The notes: generated from the letters alone by a model not told the origin. Counted from the first letter of the stretch, positions 1 through 12,919 are shown. The stretch: 64,000 nucleotides of DNA from Bufo bufo (GCF_905171765.1 NC_053390.1:518468852-518532851), one strand, 5' to 3'. A program made the numbers and translations.

Positions 1-257
1 ATAACATTATTTAACCTGCACCGTGAACATCATAACAATAAAATACATTTACAGAATTGCTATTGTCGTTTATCCAGTCTCATACAAAAAAAAACAGAAA
101 GGTCATATGTACCCAAAAATCATCTTATCCCAAAAAACACACCCTCACACAGCTTCATAGATGGGAAAAAAAGTTATGGTTTTCAAAATATGATGACACA
201 TGAACAAATGATTTTGTAATTTATTGCACAAAAGCATTAGAACATCAAAAAACCCGT
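1..257. other. AT-rich stretch, no feature seen
   Basis: AT-rich sequence with no recognisable coding potential, repeat end or RNA motif. It lies outside the TTAA-type MITE that begins near 258. Confidence 0.4.
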
Positions 258-327
258 AAAGAGTGACTAAACTTTTACACTAACTTTAAATATGTTGTCC
301 CTAACCCCCTGCATGTCAGCTTTCTTA

Positions 328-825
328 GGCTACTTTCACACTAGCGTTCAGAGAGGATCCGTCTGGTGTCTGCACAGACGGATCCGCTCCTATAATGCAG
401 ACGTTTGGATCCGTTCAGAACGGATCCGTCTGCATTATAGTTTAGGAAAAATTCTAAGTGTGAAAGTTAGTCAGACGGATCTGTCCAGACTTTACATTGA
501 AAGTCAATGGGGGACGGATCAGTTTGAAAATTGAGCCATATTGTGTCATCTTTAAACGGATCCGTCCCCGTTGACTTACATTGTAAGTCTGGACGGATCC
601 GTTTGCCTCCGCACGGCCAGGCGGACACCCGAACGCTGCAAGCAGCGTTCGGGTGTCCGCTTGCTGAGCGGAGCAGAGGCTGAACGCTGCCAGACTGATG
701 CATTCTGAGCGGATCCGCGTCCACTCAGAATGCATTAGGGCAGTACGGATGCGTTCGGGGCCGCTTGTGAGACCCTTCAAACGGAGCTCACGAGCGGAGC
801 TCCGAACGCTAGTAAGAAAGTAGCC
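328..825. mobile_element. Harbinger-like MITE with TTA target duplication
   Basis: The terminal inverted repeat starts ggctactttc at 328 and ends with its complement at 825. It is flanked by TTA at 325-327 and 826-828, the 3-bp TWA-type duplication of PIF/Harbinger elements. The inside is non-coding and rich in repeated cggatcc words (palindromic acggatccgt or close variants), plus a strong hairpin around 620-660. Open frames here are short and continue across the palindromes on both strands, so I call none of them a gene. Confidence 0.7.
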
Positions 826-1067
826 TTAGCTGAGCGGAGCAGGCAGAAGCAGGAGCCCGCTCTGCTCCGCTCAGCTAATCCTGGCATAGTAGATGGGTAC
901 AGGGTATCCATGTGCTATGCCAGAAGTTAGTAATCATCCAGGGAGCACGGGCAGGAGCAGCAATGAGAACTCCTGCCCATACTCCCTGCGCTGCTGCGGC
1001 CCCATTCATAAAATGAGTACTCCATACTCCGCTGACAGCTTAGTGGTGTAGGGAGAACTGAGTTTTA

Positions 1068-1432
1068 AAATTTGGTACCAGTGGCTTGCCAATGTGTACT
1101 TAACATAGATGTGTACTTAGAAATGGTGCTCTCTCCTAGGGCAACACCCTACGCCCAGATACAATACCTCAATATAGAAAAGAACAATTGGAGGGCACTC
1201 AAATATCTGGAAATCACAAAGGGCTTCAATCTATTATGGTAAAAAAACTATTCTTTAATTGTAAAAAAACAAACAAATTGTACGTAAGACTTATAGGGCC
1301 TACAAACTCACATATGGAAAAAGGTAAGTGTCATGGCAAAATACTTATTCGTGTAGTATCTGTCATAACATGATTATACAGTTGCTCCTATTTAAGATCC
1401 TATAAGGAGTAGTGATCAACACATATAATATA
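1068..1432. repeat. PLE-2 left tail and outer left arm
   Basis: Positions 1068-1209 are the unpaired tail. Positions 1210-1432 are the inverted counterpart of 28650-28764 plus 34885-34997. The arm breaks at TA (1431-1432), where Tc1-A entered; the right arm keeps the uninterrupted TA. Confidence 0.75.
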
Positions 1433-1735
1433 CAGTAGTGGCCAAAAGGTTTGAGAATGACACAAATATTAGTTTTCACAAAGTTTGCTGCTAAACTGCT
1501 TTTAGATCTTTGTTTCAGTTGTTTCTGTGATGTAACATAGTAACATAGTACATAAGGCCGAAAAAGAGACATTTGTCCATCCAGTTCGGCCTGTCATCCT
1601 GCAAGTTGATCCAGAGGAAGGCAAAAAAAAAAACTGTGAGGTAGAAGCCAATTTTCCCCACTTTAGGGGAATAAAAAATTCCTTCCCGACTCCAATCAGG
1701 CAATCAGAATAACTCCCTGGATCAACGACCCCTCT

Positions 1736-4575
1736 CTAGTAGCTATAGCCTGTAATATTATTACACTCCAGAAATACATCCAGGCCCCTCTTGAATTCCT
1801 TTATTGTACTCCCCATCACCACCTCCTCAGGCAGAGAGTTCCACAGTCTCACTGCTCTTACCGTAAAGAATCCTCTTCGATGTTTGTGTACAAACCTTCT
1901 TTCCTCCAAACGCAGAGGATGTCCCCTCGTCACAGTCACAGTCCTGGGGATAAATAGATGATGGGATAGATCTCTGTACTGACCCCTGATATATTTATAC
2001 ATAATAATTAGATCTCCCCTCAGTCATCTTTTTTCTAACGTGAATAACCCTCATTTTGATAATCTTTCAGGGTACTGTAGTTGCCCCATTCCAGTTATTA
2101 CTTTAGTTGCCCTCCTCTGGACCTTCTCCAGCTCTGCTATGTCTGCCTTGTTTACAGGAGCCCAGAACTGTACACAGTACTCCATGTGTGGTCTGACTAA
2201 TGATTTGTAAAGTAGTAGGAATATGTTCTCATCACGGGCATCTATGCCCCTTCTGATGCAACCCATTATCTTATTGGCCTTGGCAGCAGCTACCTGACAC
2301 TGTTTTTTGCAGCTTAGTTTGCTGTTTATTAAAATTCCTAGATCCTTTTCCATGTCAATGTTACCGAGTGTTTTATCATTTAGTATGTACGGGTGACTTG
2401 CATTATTCCTTCCCATGTGCATAACTTTACATTTGTCAGTGTTAAACCTCATCTGCCACGTATCTGCCCAAGCATCCAATCTATCCAGATCCCTCTGTAG
2501 TAGTATACTGTCCTCTTCAGTGTAAATTACTTTACACAGTTTAGTGTCATCTGCGAAAATTTATATTTTACTATGCAAGCCTTCTACAAGATCATTAATA
2601 AATATATTGAAGAGAATAGGGCCCAATACTGACCCCTGAGATACCCCACTAGTGACAGTGACCCAATCTGAGTGTGTACCGTTAATAACCACCCTCTGTT
2701 TTCTATCATTGAGCCAGTTACTTACCCACATACAGACATTTTCTCCCAGTCCGAGCATTCTCATTTTATATACTAACCTTTTATGTGGTACAGTGTCAAA
2801 TGCTTTGGAGAAGTCCAGATACACGACATCCATTGATTCACCGCTGTCAAGTCTAGAACTTACTTCCTCATAGAAACTGATTAAATTAGTTTGACATGAC
2901 CGATCCCTCATGAAACCATGCTGATATGGCGTTATTTGCTTATTTCCGTTAAGATGCTCTAAGATAGCATCTCTCAGAAAACCTTCAAACAGTTTACCCA
3001 CAACAGATGTTAAACTTACCGGCCTATAGTTTCCAGGCTCTGTTTTTGGACACTTTTTGAATATTGGCACCACATTTGCCATGCACCAATCCTGTGGAAC
3101 ATTCCCTGTCAGTATAGAGTCCGCAAATATCAGAAATAAGGGTCTGGCTATGACATTACTTAATTGCCTTAGGATACGGGGGTGTATGCCATCCGGTCCT
3201 GGCGATTTGTCTATTTTAATTTTTTTAAGTCGCTGATGTACTTCTTCCTGGGTCAGACAGGACACTTTTAATGGGGAATTTATTTTTACATTCTGCATGT
3301 CATCTGACAGTTTATTTTCCTCAGTGAATTAATTGGAGAAAAAAATATTTAACAGCTTTGCTTTCTCCTCGTCGCTCTCTGCGACTCCCCCCTCATTACT
3401 CTTTAAAGGGCCGACACCTTCAGATTTATACTTTTTAACATTTATATAATTGAAGAACATTTTAGGGTTAGTTTTACTCTCTTTGGCAATTAATCTCTCG
3501 GTCTCTAGTTTGGCCGCTTTTATTTGTTTTTTACATGTTCTATTTTTTTCCTTATAGTTTTTCAGTGCTTCCGTGCTACCCTCCTGTTTTAGTGTTTTAT
3601 ATGCTTTCTTTTTGTCATTTATTGCTTTCTTTACAGTTCTGTTTATCCACATTGGTTTCTTTTTGTTCCTTAACCTTTTATTCCCATACGGTATGTACCT
3701 CTCACAATGAGATTTTAGGATGCTTTTAAAGATATCCCATTTTGTGGCTGTATTTTTATTTGTGAGGACTTTATCCCATTTAGTTAGGCCTATGGCCTCT
3801 CTTAGTTGGCTAAATGTAGCTTTTTTGAAGTTTGGTATTTTTGTTCCTCCCTGTAAAAACGCTCTTTTGAATGATAATTGGAAGGTTATCACTTTATGGT
3901 CACTATTTCCCAAGTGTCCCCCAACCTGCACGTCTGTTGTTCTGTCAGGTCTATTGGTTAATACTAAGTCCAGTATGGCCGTCCCTCTAGTCGGGTCCTG
4001 AACCAGTTGGGAGAGGTAATTGCCAAGAACCTGTTTCCTTTATGAGATATACAAGTTTCAGTTTCCCAGTCTATATCTGGGTAGTTGAAGTCCCCCATAA
4101 TAACCACCTCATTATGATTTGCCGCCTTGTCTATCTCATTTAGTAGTAGATTTTCTGTGGACTCTGGTATATTAGGTGGTTTATAGTAAACTCCTATTAC
4201 TAATTTATTATTGTTTTTAGCTCCATGTATCTCTACCCACAGTGACTCCACATGTTCATGTCCCTCACTTATATCTTCACGGAGTGTGGGCTTTAGACAG
4301 GACTTTACATAAAGGCAGACCCCTCCCCCTCTCCGGTTTTGACGATCCTTTCTAAACAGACTGTAACCTTGTACATTAACTGCCCAGTCATAGCTATCAT
4401 CCAGCCATGTCTCAGTTATTCCCACTATGTCATAGTCCTCCTCACACATCACTAATTCCAGTTCACCAGTTTTATTAGTCAGGCTTCTGGCATTAGTATA
4501 CATACATTTGAGAGGTTTATGTATATTTTTTACGCTACACCTTTCCTTCTGAACTGTTCTAGTCCCTCCTTCCAT
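1736..4575 (-). pseudogene. CR1 ORF2: AP endonuclease plus reverse transcriptase, broken
   Basis: The N-terminal part (4575-3964) is an exonuclease-endonuclease-phosphatase domain with TNARSL, ITETWL and MGDFNYP motifs. Its last motif (GNSDH) lies in the next frame, so a frameshift falls near 4010-4030. The RT then runs in one frame from about 4010 to 1736, with [26 protein letters not shown] and the catalytic FADD. In-frame stops occur near 3329, at 2561 just before FADD, and near 2051. The final 88 codons (2002-1736) match the CR1 C-terminal region (RGHPLRL, LWNSLP). The frame shared across the stops shows one former protein. It cannot be active as read. Confidence 0.88.
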
Positions 4576-4660
4576 TCCTCCCCCAGTCCCACTACCTTGC
4601 CCCCGGTCTCTATCTGCACTATCTTCCCCTCCTATAACGTAGTTACCCTCCCCCCAGTCC

Positions 4661-5630
4661 CTAGTTTAAACACTCCTCCAACCTTCTAGCCATCTTCTTC
4701 CCCAACACAGCTGCCCCTTCCCCATTGAGGTGCAGCCCATCCCTACGATAGAGCCTGTAGCCGATAGAGAAGTCGGCCCAGTTCTCCAGGAACCCAAACC
4801 CCTCCTTCCTACACCAGTTCTTGAGCCACTTGTTAATTTCCCTTATCTCCCGCTGCCTTTCTTGTGTGGCCCGTGGTACAGGCAGTATTTCGGAAAATAC
4901 TACCTTTGAGGTCCTTGCCCTAAGCTTTTGACCTAAATCCCTGAAATCATTTTTAAGGACTCTCCACCTACCCCTAACTTTGTCATTGGTTCCGATATGG
5001 ATCTTCTCCAGGCCCTCCCAGTAATCTGTCAACCCGTTCCGTGATGTGTCGAACTCTAGCGCCAGGAAGACAGCACACTGTTCGGCGATCACGGTCTTTG
5101 TGACAGATTTCCCTATCTGTTCCCCTAATAATTGAGTCTCCCACTACCAGCACCTGTCTGGCCTGCCCTGCTCTCCTGGTCCCCTGCTTAACGGAGCTGA
5201 CATTCCCCTGACTGGCAGAGGAAGTGTCTGGCTGCAGCAGGGCCGTCCCTGGACTGATATCCCCCTCATCTGCCAAACGTGCAAACTTGTTGGGGTGTGT
5301 CAGATCAGGGCTAGCCTCCCTGGCACTCTTCCCTCTACCCCGCTTTCTAACTGTTACCCAGCTAGCTACCTCACTTTCCTCAGCCTCCTCTCTGTCACCC
5401 TCCCCCTCATCTACCCCAAAGAGTGCTTGCTCGGTGAGAAGCAAACTCTTTTGCAAATTGTCAATGCCTCTCAGTGTTGCAACTTGCCCATTTAGAGACT
5501 CGATTTGCGATTCCAAACGGGTAATTTGCTCACATCTTGAGCAAAGATATACACCCTCGAACGGCTGTTCCAGGACTGCATACATCATGCAAGATGTGCA
5601 CTTGCCTGCGTTGTCAATTGTGCAACACAT
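4661..5630 (-). pseudogene. CR1 ORF1 with cysteine-rich N-terminus and SGNH esterase domain, frameshifted
   Basis: Starting at 5630, the protein opens with a cysteine-rich segment (C2, C3, C11, C14 and a CSRC pair), then a short coiled-coil-like stretch (ITRLESQIESLNGQ) and an acidic, basic linker. The esterase follows: VLVVGDSIIRG is the GDS block. A frameshift near 5000 moves the rest, HIGTND and the catalytic DGLHLN block, into another frame, which ends at 4661. CR1-type ORF1 esterases are an established family. ORF2 begins about 85 bp downstream. Confidence 0.82.
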
Positions 5631-5935
5631 ACTAAATGGGGATTACACCGCAAAAGCAAAAAATACAATATAATGTAGTACTAAGAAACTGGCTAATTGC
5701 AGTCCCCCACTGAAGTCCCTGAATCTAAAGTCACTTAATCTTAAGTCACACACTGACGCAACCACACTTAATCAACCGCGCATCGCGGTCAAACTCGCGT
5801 TATATATCTCCTTATATAAATATAAATGCAGCTCACTACACCAGCCTGGTTTGTTTTCCCTCTGGATTCAAAAATGTAGTGAAATAGGCTTTTCAAAGGC
5901 TTTTATCGACAATTACATGACATTTATGCAAAGAG

Positions 5936-6984
5936 TCAGTATTTGCACTGTTGTCCCTTCTTTTTCAGGACCTCTGCAATTCGACTGGGCATGCTCTCAA
6001 TCAACTTCTGGGCCAATTCCTGACTGATAGCAACCCATTCTTTCATAATCACTTCTTGGAGTTTGTCAGAATTAGAGGGTTTTTGTTTGTCCACCCGCCT
6101 CTTGAGGATTGACCACAAGTTCTCAATGGGATTAAGATCTGGGGAGTTTCCAGGCCATGGACCCAAAATGTCAACGTTTTGGTCCCCGATCCACTTAGTT
6201 ATCACTTTTGCCTTATGGCACGGTGCTCCATCGTGCTGGAAAATGCATTGTTCTTTACCAAACTGTTATTGGATTGTTGGAAGAAGTTGCTGTTGGAGGG
6301 TGTTTTGGTACCATTCTTTATTCATGGCTGTGTTTTTGGGCAAAATTGTGAGTGAGCCCACTCCCTTGGATGAGAAGCAACCCCACACATGAATGGTCTC
6401 AGGATGTTTTACTGTTGGCATGACACAGGACTCATGGTAGCGCTCAACTTTTCTTCTCCGGACAAGCCTTTTTCCAGATGCCCCAAACAATCGGAAAGAG
6501 GTTTCATCTGAGAATATGACTTTGCCCCAGTCCTCAGCAGTCCATTCACCATACTTTCTGCAGAAGATCTATCTGTCCCTGATGTTTTTTTTGGAGAGAA
6601 GGGGCTTCTTTGCTGCCCTTCTTGATACCAGGCCATGTTCCAAAAGTCTTCGCCTCACTGTGCGTGCAGATGCGCTCACAACTGCCTGCTGCCATTCCTG
6701 AGCAAGCTCTGCACTGGTGGCACTCCGATCCCGCAGCTGAATCCTCTTTAGGAGACGATCCTGGCGCTGGACTTTCTTGGACGCCCTGAAGCCTTCTTAA
6801 CAAGAATTGAACCTCTTTCCTTGAAGTTCTTGATGATCCTATAAATTGTTGATTGAGGTGCAATCTTAGTAGCCACAATATCCTTGCCTGTGAAGCCATT
6901 TTTATGCAACGCAATGATGACTGCACGCGTTTCTTTGCAGGTCACCATGGTTAACAATGGAAGAACAATGATTTCAAGCATCAC
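5936..6984 (-). pseudogene. Tc1-A transposase, frameshifted
   Basis: The N-terminal helix-turn-helix part (from about 6984: ETRAVIIALHKNGFTGKDI, then the GRPRKSS hook) is in one frame. It hits a stop near 6750, and the rest continues in another frame to 5936. The DDE catalytic residues are visible as FSDETSF (about 6510), FQHDGAPCH (about 6240) and NSPDLNPIENLWS (about 6130), the DD34E pattern of Tc1. At least one frameshift inactivates it. The N-terminus may start at the internal Met near 6948. Confidence 0.85.
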
Positions 6985-7314
6985 CCTCCTTTTAACATGT
7001 CAAGTCTGCCATTTTAACCCAATCAGCTTGACATAATGATCTCCAGCCTTGTGCTCGTCAAGATTCTCACCTGAGTTAACAAGACGATTACTGAAATGAT
7101 CTCAGCAGGTACTTTAATGACAGCAATGAAATGCAGTGGAAAGGTTTTTTTGGGATGAAGTTAATTTTCATGGCAAAGAAGGACTATGCAATTCATCTGA
7201 TCACTCTTCATAACATTCTGGAGTATATGCAAATTGCTATTATAAAAACTTAAGCAGCAACTTTTCCAATTTCCAATATTTATGGAATTCTCAAAACTTT
7301 TGGCCACGACTGTA

Positions 7315-7888
7315 GTCTGGAATGAGATAATGCAGTAACCCCATGCATTAAGACCATTACTATATTGTGTGGATCAATGGTCCGCATCAGTTGCTGAATA
7401 CATCAAAATAGAATAAAATAGCAAATAAAAGCAAGGGAATAGGGTAAAAAAATATAAGGTAATAGGGTAAAAAATATAAAAATGCAGCAGTGTTCTGTTT
7501 TTAAAATTGTACTTTAACAGGCAATGTTCCAAGTAGAGAAATATATGCTGGACAAGGGGTACAGGTATCAGATGAAGATCAGGTGGGAGTATAATCCTCC
7601 TCACTTAACATGGAAAGTTGTCATACAGTATGTTCCTCTTATATTTGCATAGATTAACTTGGAGAAATAATAGTTGCTGTTTTAGGCTTCAGTTATAAGT
7701 TCAATGTGTCTTTGTATAGTTATGTATGGTTATATTCACATTACTTTTTCTATGGTATTAATAGACATATGTAGTGGTGGCTACATTACTCATCCGTCGG
7801 CTTGGAGTTTATATGCCAGATGTCTGGATGTATCGCAGCGATCCCTGGTAGTTGCATTATATCAGCGTCTCACGCAGCACCGAGGTTT
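7315..7888. repeat. PLE-2 left arm, between Tc1-A and Gypsy-1
   Basis: Inverted match to about 28070-28650 on the right. No coding sequence. It ends with ggttt (7884-7888), the left target copy of Gypsy-1. Confidence 0.75.
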
Positions 7889-8548
7889 TGTCACGAGGGT
7901 ATCAAGAGCCACGTCTGACTCCGTTATACCCGGGGTCAGGAAGTCACAGCGGGTGGCTGCGCGCTCTATATCTAAAGATCATGGTGTTTCTTAGTTATTG
8001 TTTTCTGTGTTTGCCTTGCTATCCTTTTTGTCTCTCTCAGGGATCCGTAGCTTCTCCTCCTCAGCTGTTTCGTGTCTGCCACTCCCTACCTCCTTATATT
8101 CTCCCCTCACACTTCTCTAGTTGCCAGTTATAGAGCTTCCTGCCTGGACATCTATACTGACCCACTGGAGTGGTTAATCCTGGTTGTTGTTCCTGTGTGC
8201 TACCCTCCGGATCCCTGTTTGGCTTATTGTTGTCTCCTGTTGTCGCCCACCTGGGAATATATGTTGAGTCTGTGTTGTCTGTCCTCCCCTTGGTGTTTTC
8301 CCTTAGAGTTAGTGGTGCGGACTAGTGTTCCCATCGCCCTGTTTACTACCTAGGGCTCAGCTCAGGGAAAGCCAGGGCTTTAGGCACGTGATCGGCGTAC
8401 GGGTGAGGAACCCGTCTAGGGACGTCAGGGCAGCCAGGTGCCAGCCGCCAGGTGAGTCAGGGGTCACCATCTTCCCTCTCACTTGGGCAGGGCCTTCCTC
8501 GTTCCCTCCCTCTGTGTCACGTATGTGATAGCCACGCCGACCGTGATA
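7889..8548 (+). repeat. Gypsy-1 5' LTR
   Basis: 660 bp, starts TGTCACGAGG and ends CCGTGATA. Nearly identical to 12814-13473. The primer-binding region follows directly (ttataactggccc); I could not assign the tRNA. Confidence 0.92.
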
Positions 8549-8643
8549 TTATAACTGGCCCTTACTTTTTGAGAAAAAAAATAAATAAAATTTTTTAATT
8601 TTTTGTTTGTTGTTTTTTTTTCTCTCTCTACTTAGAATCCAAT

Positions 8644-9563
8644 ATGGATCCTATTGATGCCTTGGCAGAACAGCTTCAAAGCCTGTCTTTGGAGGTGGCA
8701 GGATTGAAGGCGTCTGTTCTCCAACAACAGCAGCAAATGCAGCAGACCGCACCCCCAGCGGTTGCTATGGGTAACCAGGTTGTCACTGAACCCAAGGTTG
8801 CTCTTCCCGACAGATTTTCTGGGGGAAGGGACAAATTTGCGTGAGGCCTGCAAATTATATTTTAAGTTGCGCCCTTACTCCTCAGGTCATGAAGAACAGC
8901 GGGTTGGGATTGTCATTTCCCTGCTTCAGGGGGATCCGCAATCCTGGGCGTTCTCGTTACCCCCTGGTTCTCAGGCTCTTCGGTCAGTGGAGGGATTTTT
9001 TGGGGCTTTGGGTCTCATATATGATGACCCTGACCGAGTCGCCCTGGCTGAGTCGAAGTTACGGAGACTCCTACAGGGAGATCGGTCAGCAGAGGAATAT
9101 TGCTCAGAGTTCCGTAGGTGGGCTACGGATACTCAGTGGAACGACCCGGCTCTCAGGAGTCAGTTCTGCTCTGGGTTAGCTGAAAGGGTTAAGGATGCAC
9201 TGGCGCTGTATGAGACCCCCCTTTCCCTTGATGCTGTTATGTCCCTCTCTATCAGAATAGATAGACGTCTTAGGGAGAGATCGAAAATTCCGGAGCAATT
9301 GGTTACCTCTCCCAAGCAACAGTCAGCCTGTACTGACTTAGATGAGCCTATGCAGCTAGGCGGAACTTCTCGTCAGGTCCGTCCTCCCGAGATTCGCCGT
9401 AGGGGGGGGGGGCTTGTTTTTTCTGTGGGGGGAGGGGTAATTTCATTAATGTCTGTCCCTCCTTTCTCAAAAACAAAAGACCGTCGGAAAACTACTAACC
9501 CCGGGCTGTGCGGAGGATGTCAGCCGGGGGGTATACGTTTCCTCCATACGAACATCTCAATTT
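8644..9563 (+). pseudogene. Gypsy-1 gag, frameshifted
   Basis: Starts at the Met at 8644 with a glutamine-rich coiled-coil-like N-terminus. A small deletion near 8838 shifts the frame just before the conserved capsid segment (REACKLYF, about 8841), which then runs in a second frame through QSWAFSLP and EEYCSEFRRWA. A second shift at the G-run 9402-9412 puts the zinc knuckle (CFFC at 9415-9426, with Asn where His is expected) into a third frame. The knuckle frame overlaps pol in the -1 relation. C AAA AAC at 9468-9474 is in phase for a -1 slip but is a weak heptamer. Confidence 0.8.
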
Positions 9564-12500
9564 GTGTTACCAGCGGTCATTGTTTTTGGTGTTAAGACGG
9601 AGTCTATTTCTGTTTTTCTAGACAGTGGAGCAGGGGTAAACTTGATTGATGCCCATTTTGCCCACACTATGGGTTTGTCTCTCTGTACGCTGCAGAGACC
9701 TATTCCCGTATTCGCTATAGATTCTGCTCCTCTGTCTCAGAGAAACCTCACCCACATTGTTCGTAATTTACACCTTCGGGTAGGGGACCACCATAATGAG
9801 TGTCTTTCATGTTACGTTCTGGAGGGCCTTCCCTCTCCGGTGGTATTGGGTCTTCCCTGGTTAGTAGCGCACAATCCAGTGGTGGATTGGCAGGCCAGGG
9901 AGATATTGGAGTGGAGTGAGCATTGCAGAGAGAATTGCTTAAATAACAATTGCTTAATCGCCTCCATAGCTTCCCTACCTACATTTATTTCGGACTTTGA
10001 GGACGTTTTTTCTGAAAAGGGTTGTCAGAAACTACCACCTCATCGTCCTTATGATTGCCCGGTTAACCTGATTCCTGGGGCAAAATTACCCAAGTCCAGG
10101 TTGTATAATCTTTCGGGTCCCGAGAGACAAGCCATGAAAGATTATATCTCCGAGAGTCTGGCTAAGGGACACATCAGACCCTCTTCTTCACCCGTGGCTG
10201 CAGGGTTTTTCTTTGTTAAAAAGAAAGATGGGGGCCTGCGTCCTTGCTTAGATTTCCGTGAGTTAAACCAGATAACCATCCGTGACCCATACCCTCTTCC
10301 TCTCATTCCTGACCTTTTTAATCAGATTGCGGGTGCTAAGTGGTTCTCCAAACTTGATCTTAGGGGGGCCTACAATCTGATTCGTATCAGGGAAGGGGAT
10401 GAGTGGAAGACAGCTTTTAACACCCCTGAGGGGCATTATGAAAAAATCTTGTTATGCCTTTCGGTCTGACCAATGCCCCTGCTGTCTTCCAACATTTCGT
10501 TAATGATATTTTTAGTCATCTCATCGGCAGGTTTGTAGTCATATACCTAGATGATATCTTAATTTATTCGGCTGATCTGAAAACACATGAGGTGCATGTC
10601 AGGCAAGTACTGCAGGTCCTACGGACGAATAAATTATATGCGAAAATTGAAAAATGTGTCTTCGCTGTTCAGGAATTACAGTTCCTGGGATATCTATTAT
10701 CTGCTTCAGGTTTCCGCATGGATCCTGGGAAGGTCCAGGCAATTTTAGATTGGGATCTTCCTGAGAACCTTAAAGCCCTACAACGGTTTTTGGGTTTCGC
10801 TAATTTCTATAGAAAGTTCATTAAAAATTATTCAGTGATCGTTAAACCCCTTACCGACATGACTAGGAAGGGGACGGATTTTTCCAAATGGTCTGACGCC
10901 GCTAAAGATGCATTTTCCTCTCTAAAGGAGAGGTTTACCTCGGCACCTGTTCTAATTCAACCTGATGTCTCCCAGCCTTTTATTGTCGAGGTAGATGCGT
11001 CAGAGGTGGGAGTGGGAGCTGTATTGTCTCAGGGTCCGTCTCCTGGCAAATGGCGTCCTTGCGCTTTCTTTTCCAAAAAATTATCTTCTGCAGAGAAGAA
11101 TTATGATATTGGAAATAGGGAACTGTTGGCGATTAAACTGGCGCTTGAAGAGTGGCGTCACTTCTTAGAGGGAGCAATCCACCCCGTCACGGTGATTACG
11201 GATCACAAGAACCTTCTGTACCTAGAATCGGCTAAACGTCTCACCCCTAGACAAGCTAGGTGGTCGCTATTCTTTACCAGATTTAACTTTGTAATCACCT
11301 ATCGTCCTGGGGCAAAAAATACCAAGGCAGACGCATTATCTCGTAGTTTCCCTGGAGGGGGTAATGTTTGTGATCCGGTACCTATTTTACAAAGAGGAGT
11401 GGTTGTCTCTGCTGTACACTATGTTCTAGAGGGAAAGGTGTTAGAGGCTCAGGGGGACGCCCCGGCCTCTTGCCCCTCAGAGAAATTGTTTGTACCGTTA
11501 AACCTGCGTCTTGAATTATTAAAAGAACATCATAATTCGGCACTTGCTGGACACCCGGGTAGTAAAGCAACCTTGGAGCTTTTATCTCGTCGTTTTTGGT
11601 GGCCAAGGTTGCGACAGGATGTAATGGATTTCATGTCTACTTGTTCTACTTGTGCACGCGCGAAAGTCTCTCATACACGTCCAGCAGGGTCTTTATTGCC
11701 ACTTTTCATTCCCAATAGGCCATGGACACATCTGTCTATGGATTTCATCACTGACTTACCGTTGTCGGCGGGTAAAACAGTTATCTTGGTAGTAGTAGAC
11801 AGGTTTAGCAAAATGGTACACTTTATTGCGCTACCCGCACTTCCTAATGCTAAAACTCTCGCTCAGGTGTTTATCAGTGAAATCGTGAAGCTTCACGGGG
11901 TCCCTTCCGATGTGGTTTCGGATCGGGGAACCCAGTTTATTTCTAAGTTTTGGAAAGCTTTTTGTTCCCGTTTGGGGGTTCACTTGTCCTTTTCCTCAGC
12001 TTTCCATCCTCAGTCGAATGGACAGACTGAGCGTACCAACCAAAACCTAGAAACATATTTAAGGTGTTTTGTGTCTGAAAACCAAGAGTTGTGGTCATCA
12101 TACTTACCGTTAGCTGAGTTTGCCATAAATAATCATTATCAGGAGTCCACTGGCAAGTCACCATTCCTTGGTGCATACGGTTTTCATCCCCAATTTTGTA
12201 CTTTCAAAGAGGGGGGGTCTTCTGGGGTTCCCGAAGAGGAAAAGTTTTCTTCATCTCTTTCATCGGTATGGCAGAAGGTGCAAGTTAACTTGAAAAAGAT
12301 GAGTGGTAAATATAAATGCATGGCCGATAAGAAACGGTCGCCAGGTCCGGACCTAGGAGTGAATGACTATGTGTGGTTGTCTACTAGGAATATTAAGTTG
12401 AAGGTTCCTTCTTGGAAACTGGGTCCTAGGTTCATTGGTCCCTATAAAATAGTAGCCGTCATTAACCCTGTGGCTTTTCGCCTGGAGCTACCTCAGACTT

Positions 12501-12919
12501 TTAAGATCCATAACGTCTTCCATAAATCGTTACTCAAGAAGTATGTTCCACCTCTAGAACCATCGCCGCTGCCACCTCCTCCTGTTATTGTGGATGGTAA
12601 TCTGGAGTTTCAAATAGCCAGAATTGTTGATTCTCGTCGGGTCCGCCGCTCTCTTCAGTATCTTGTGCATTGGAGGGGTTACGGTCCCGAGGAAAGAATG
12701 TGGGTTCCAGCGTCAGAGGTAAACGCCAACAGGTTAATTCAGACTTTCCATGCCTCTCATCCGGAGAGACCTGGTCCTGAGTGTCCGGAGGCCCCTCGTG
12801 AAAGGGGGGGTACTGTCACGAGGGTATCAAGAGCCACGTCTGACTCCGTTATACCCGGGGTCAGGAAGTCGCAGCGGGTGGCTGCGCGCTCTATATCTAA
12901 AGATCATGGTGTTTCTTAG
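9564..12919 (+). pseudogene. Gypsy-1 pol: protease, RT, RNase H, integrase, chromodomain; one frameshift
   Basis: The polyprotein of a chromovirus. The aspartic protease has [12 protein letters not shown]. The RT begins in the first frame ([12 protein letters not shown]) and moves to a second frame at an A-run at 10441-10446, continuing with [12 protein letters not shown] and the catalytic YLDD (about 10545). RNase H follows ([16 protein letters not shown]), then integrase: the HHCC zinc site, and DDE residues in MDFITDLP, SDRGTQF and NGQTER. A GPY/F-like segment (LGPRFIGPYKI) and a C-terminal chromodomain (YLVHWRGYGPEERMW) come last. The downstream frame is open for 821 codons and runs into the 3' LTR. 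Frame 0 is open upstream of 9564 to at least 9465. Confidence 0.9.

Larger units (their letters stand above)
1535..5873 (-). mobile_element. CR1-like LINE, near full length, decayed
   Basis: The element reads on the minus strand: ORF1 (5630-4661), ORF2 endonuclease (4575-3964), RT and C-terminus (about 4010-1736), then a 3' end with the 8-mer tail repeat (taacatag units) at 1531-1550. A short word, atgta, at 1530-1534 and 5874-5878 may be the target duplication. The 5' boundary is uncertain by some tens of bases. It lies inside Tc1-A, so it is younger than Tc1-A. Confidence 0.85.
1433..7312 (-). mobile_element. Tc1-A, Tc1/mariner element with nested CR1 LINE
   Basis: The ends read cagtagtggccaaaag (1433) and the complement of cagtcgtggccaaaag (7312), forming an imperfect TIR of about 60 bp. 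TA flanks both sides (1431-1432, 7313-7314). The other PLE-2 arm, near 28650, carries the empty site with one TA. The transposase is on the minus strand and broken. A CR1 LINE sits between the left end and the transposase. Confidence 0.9.
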
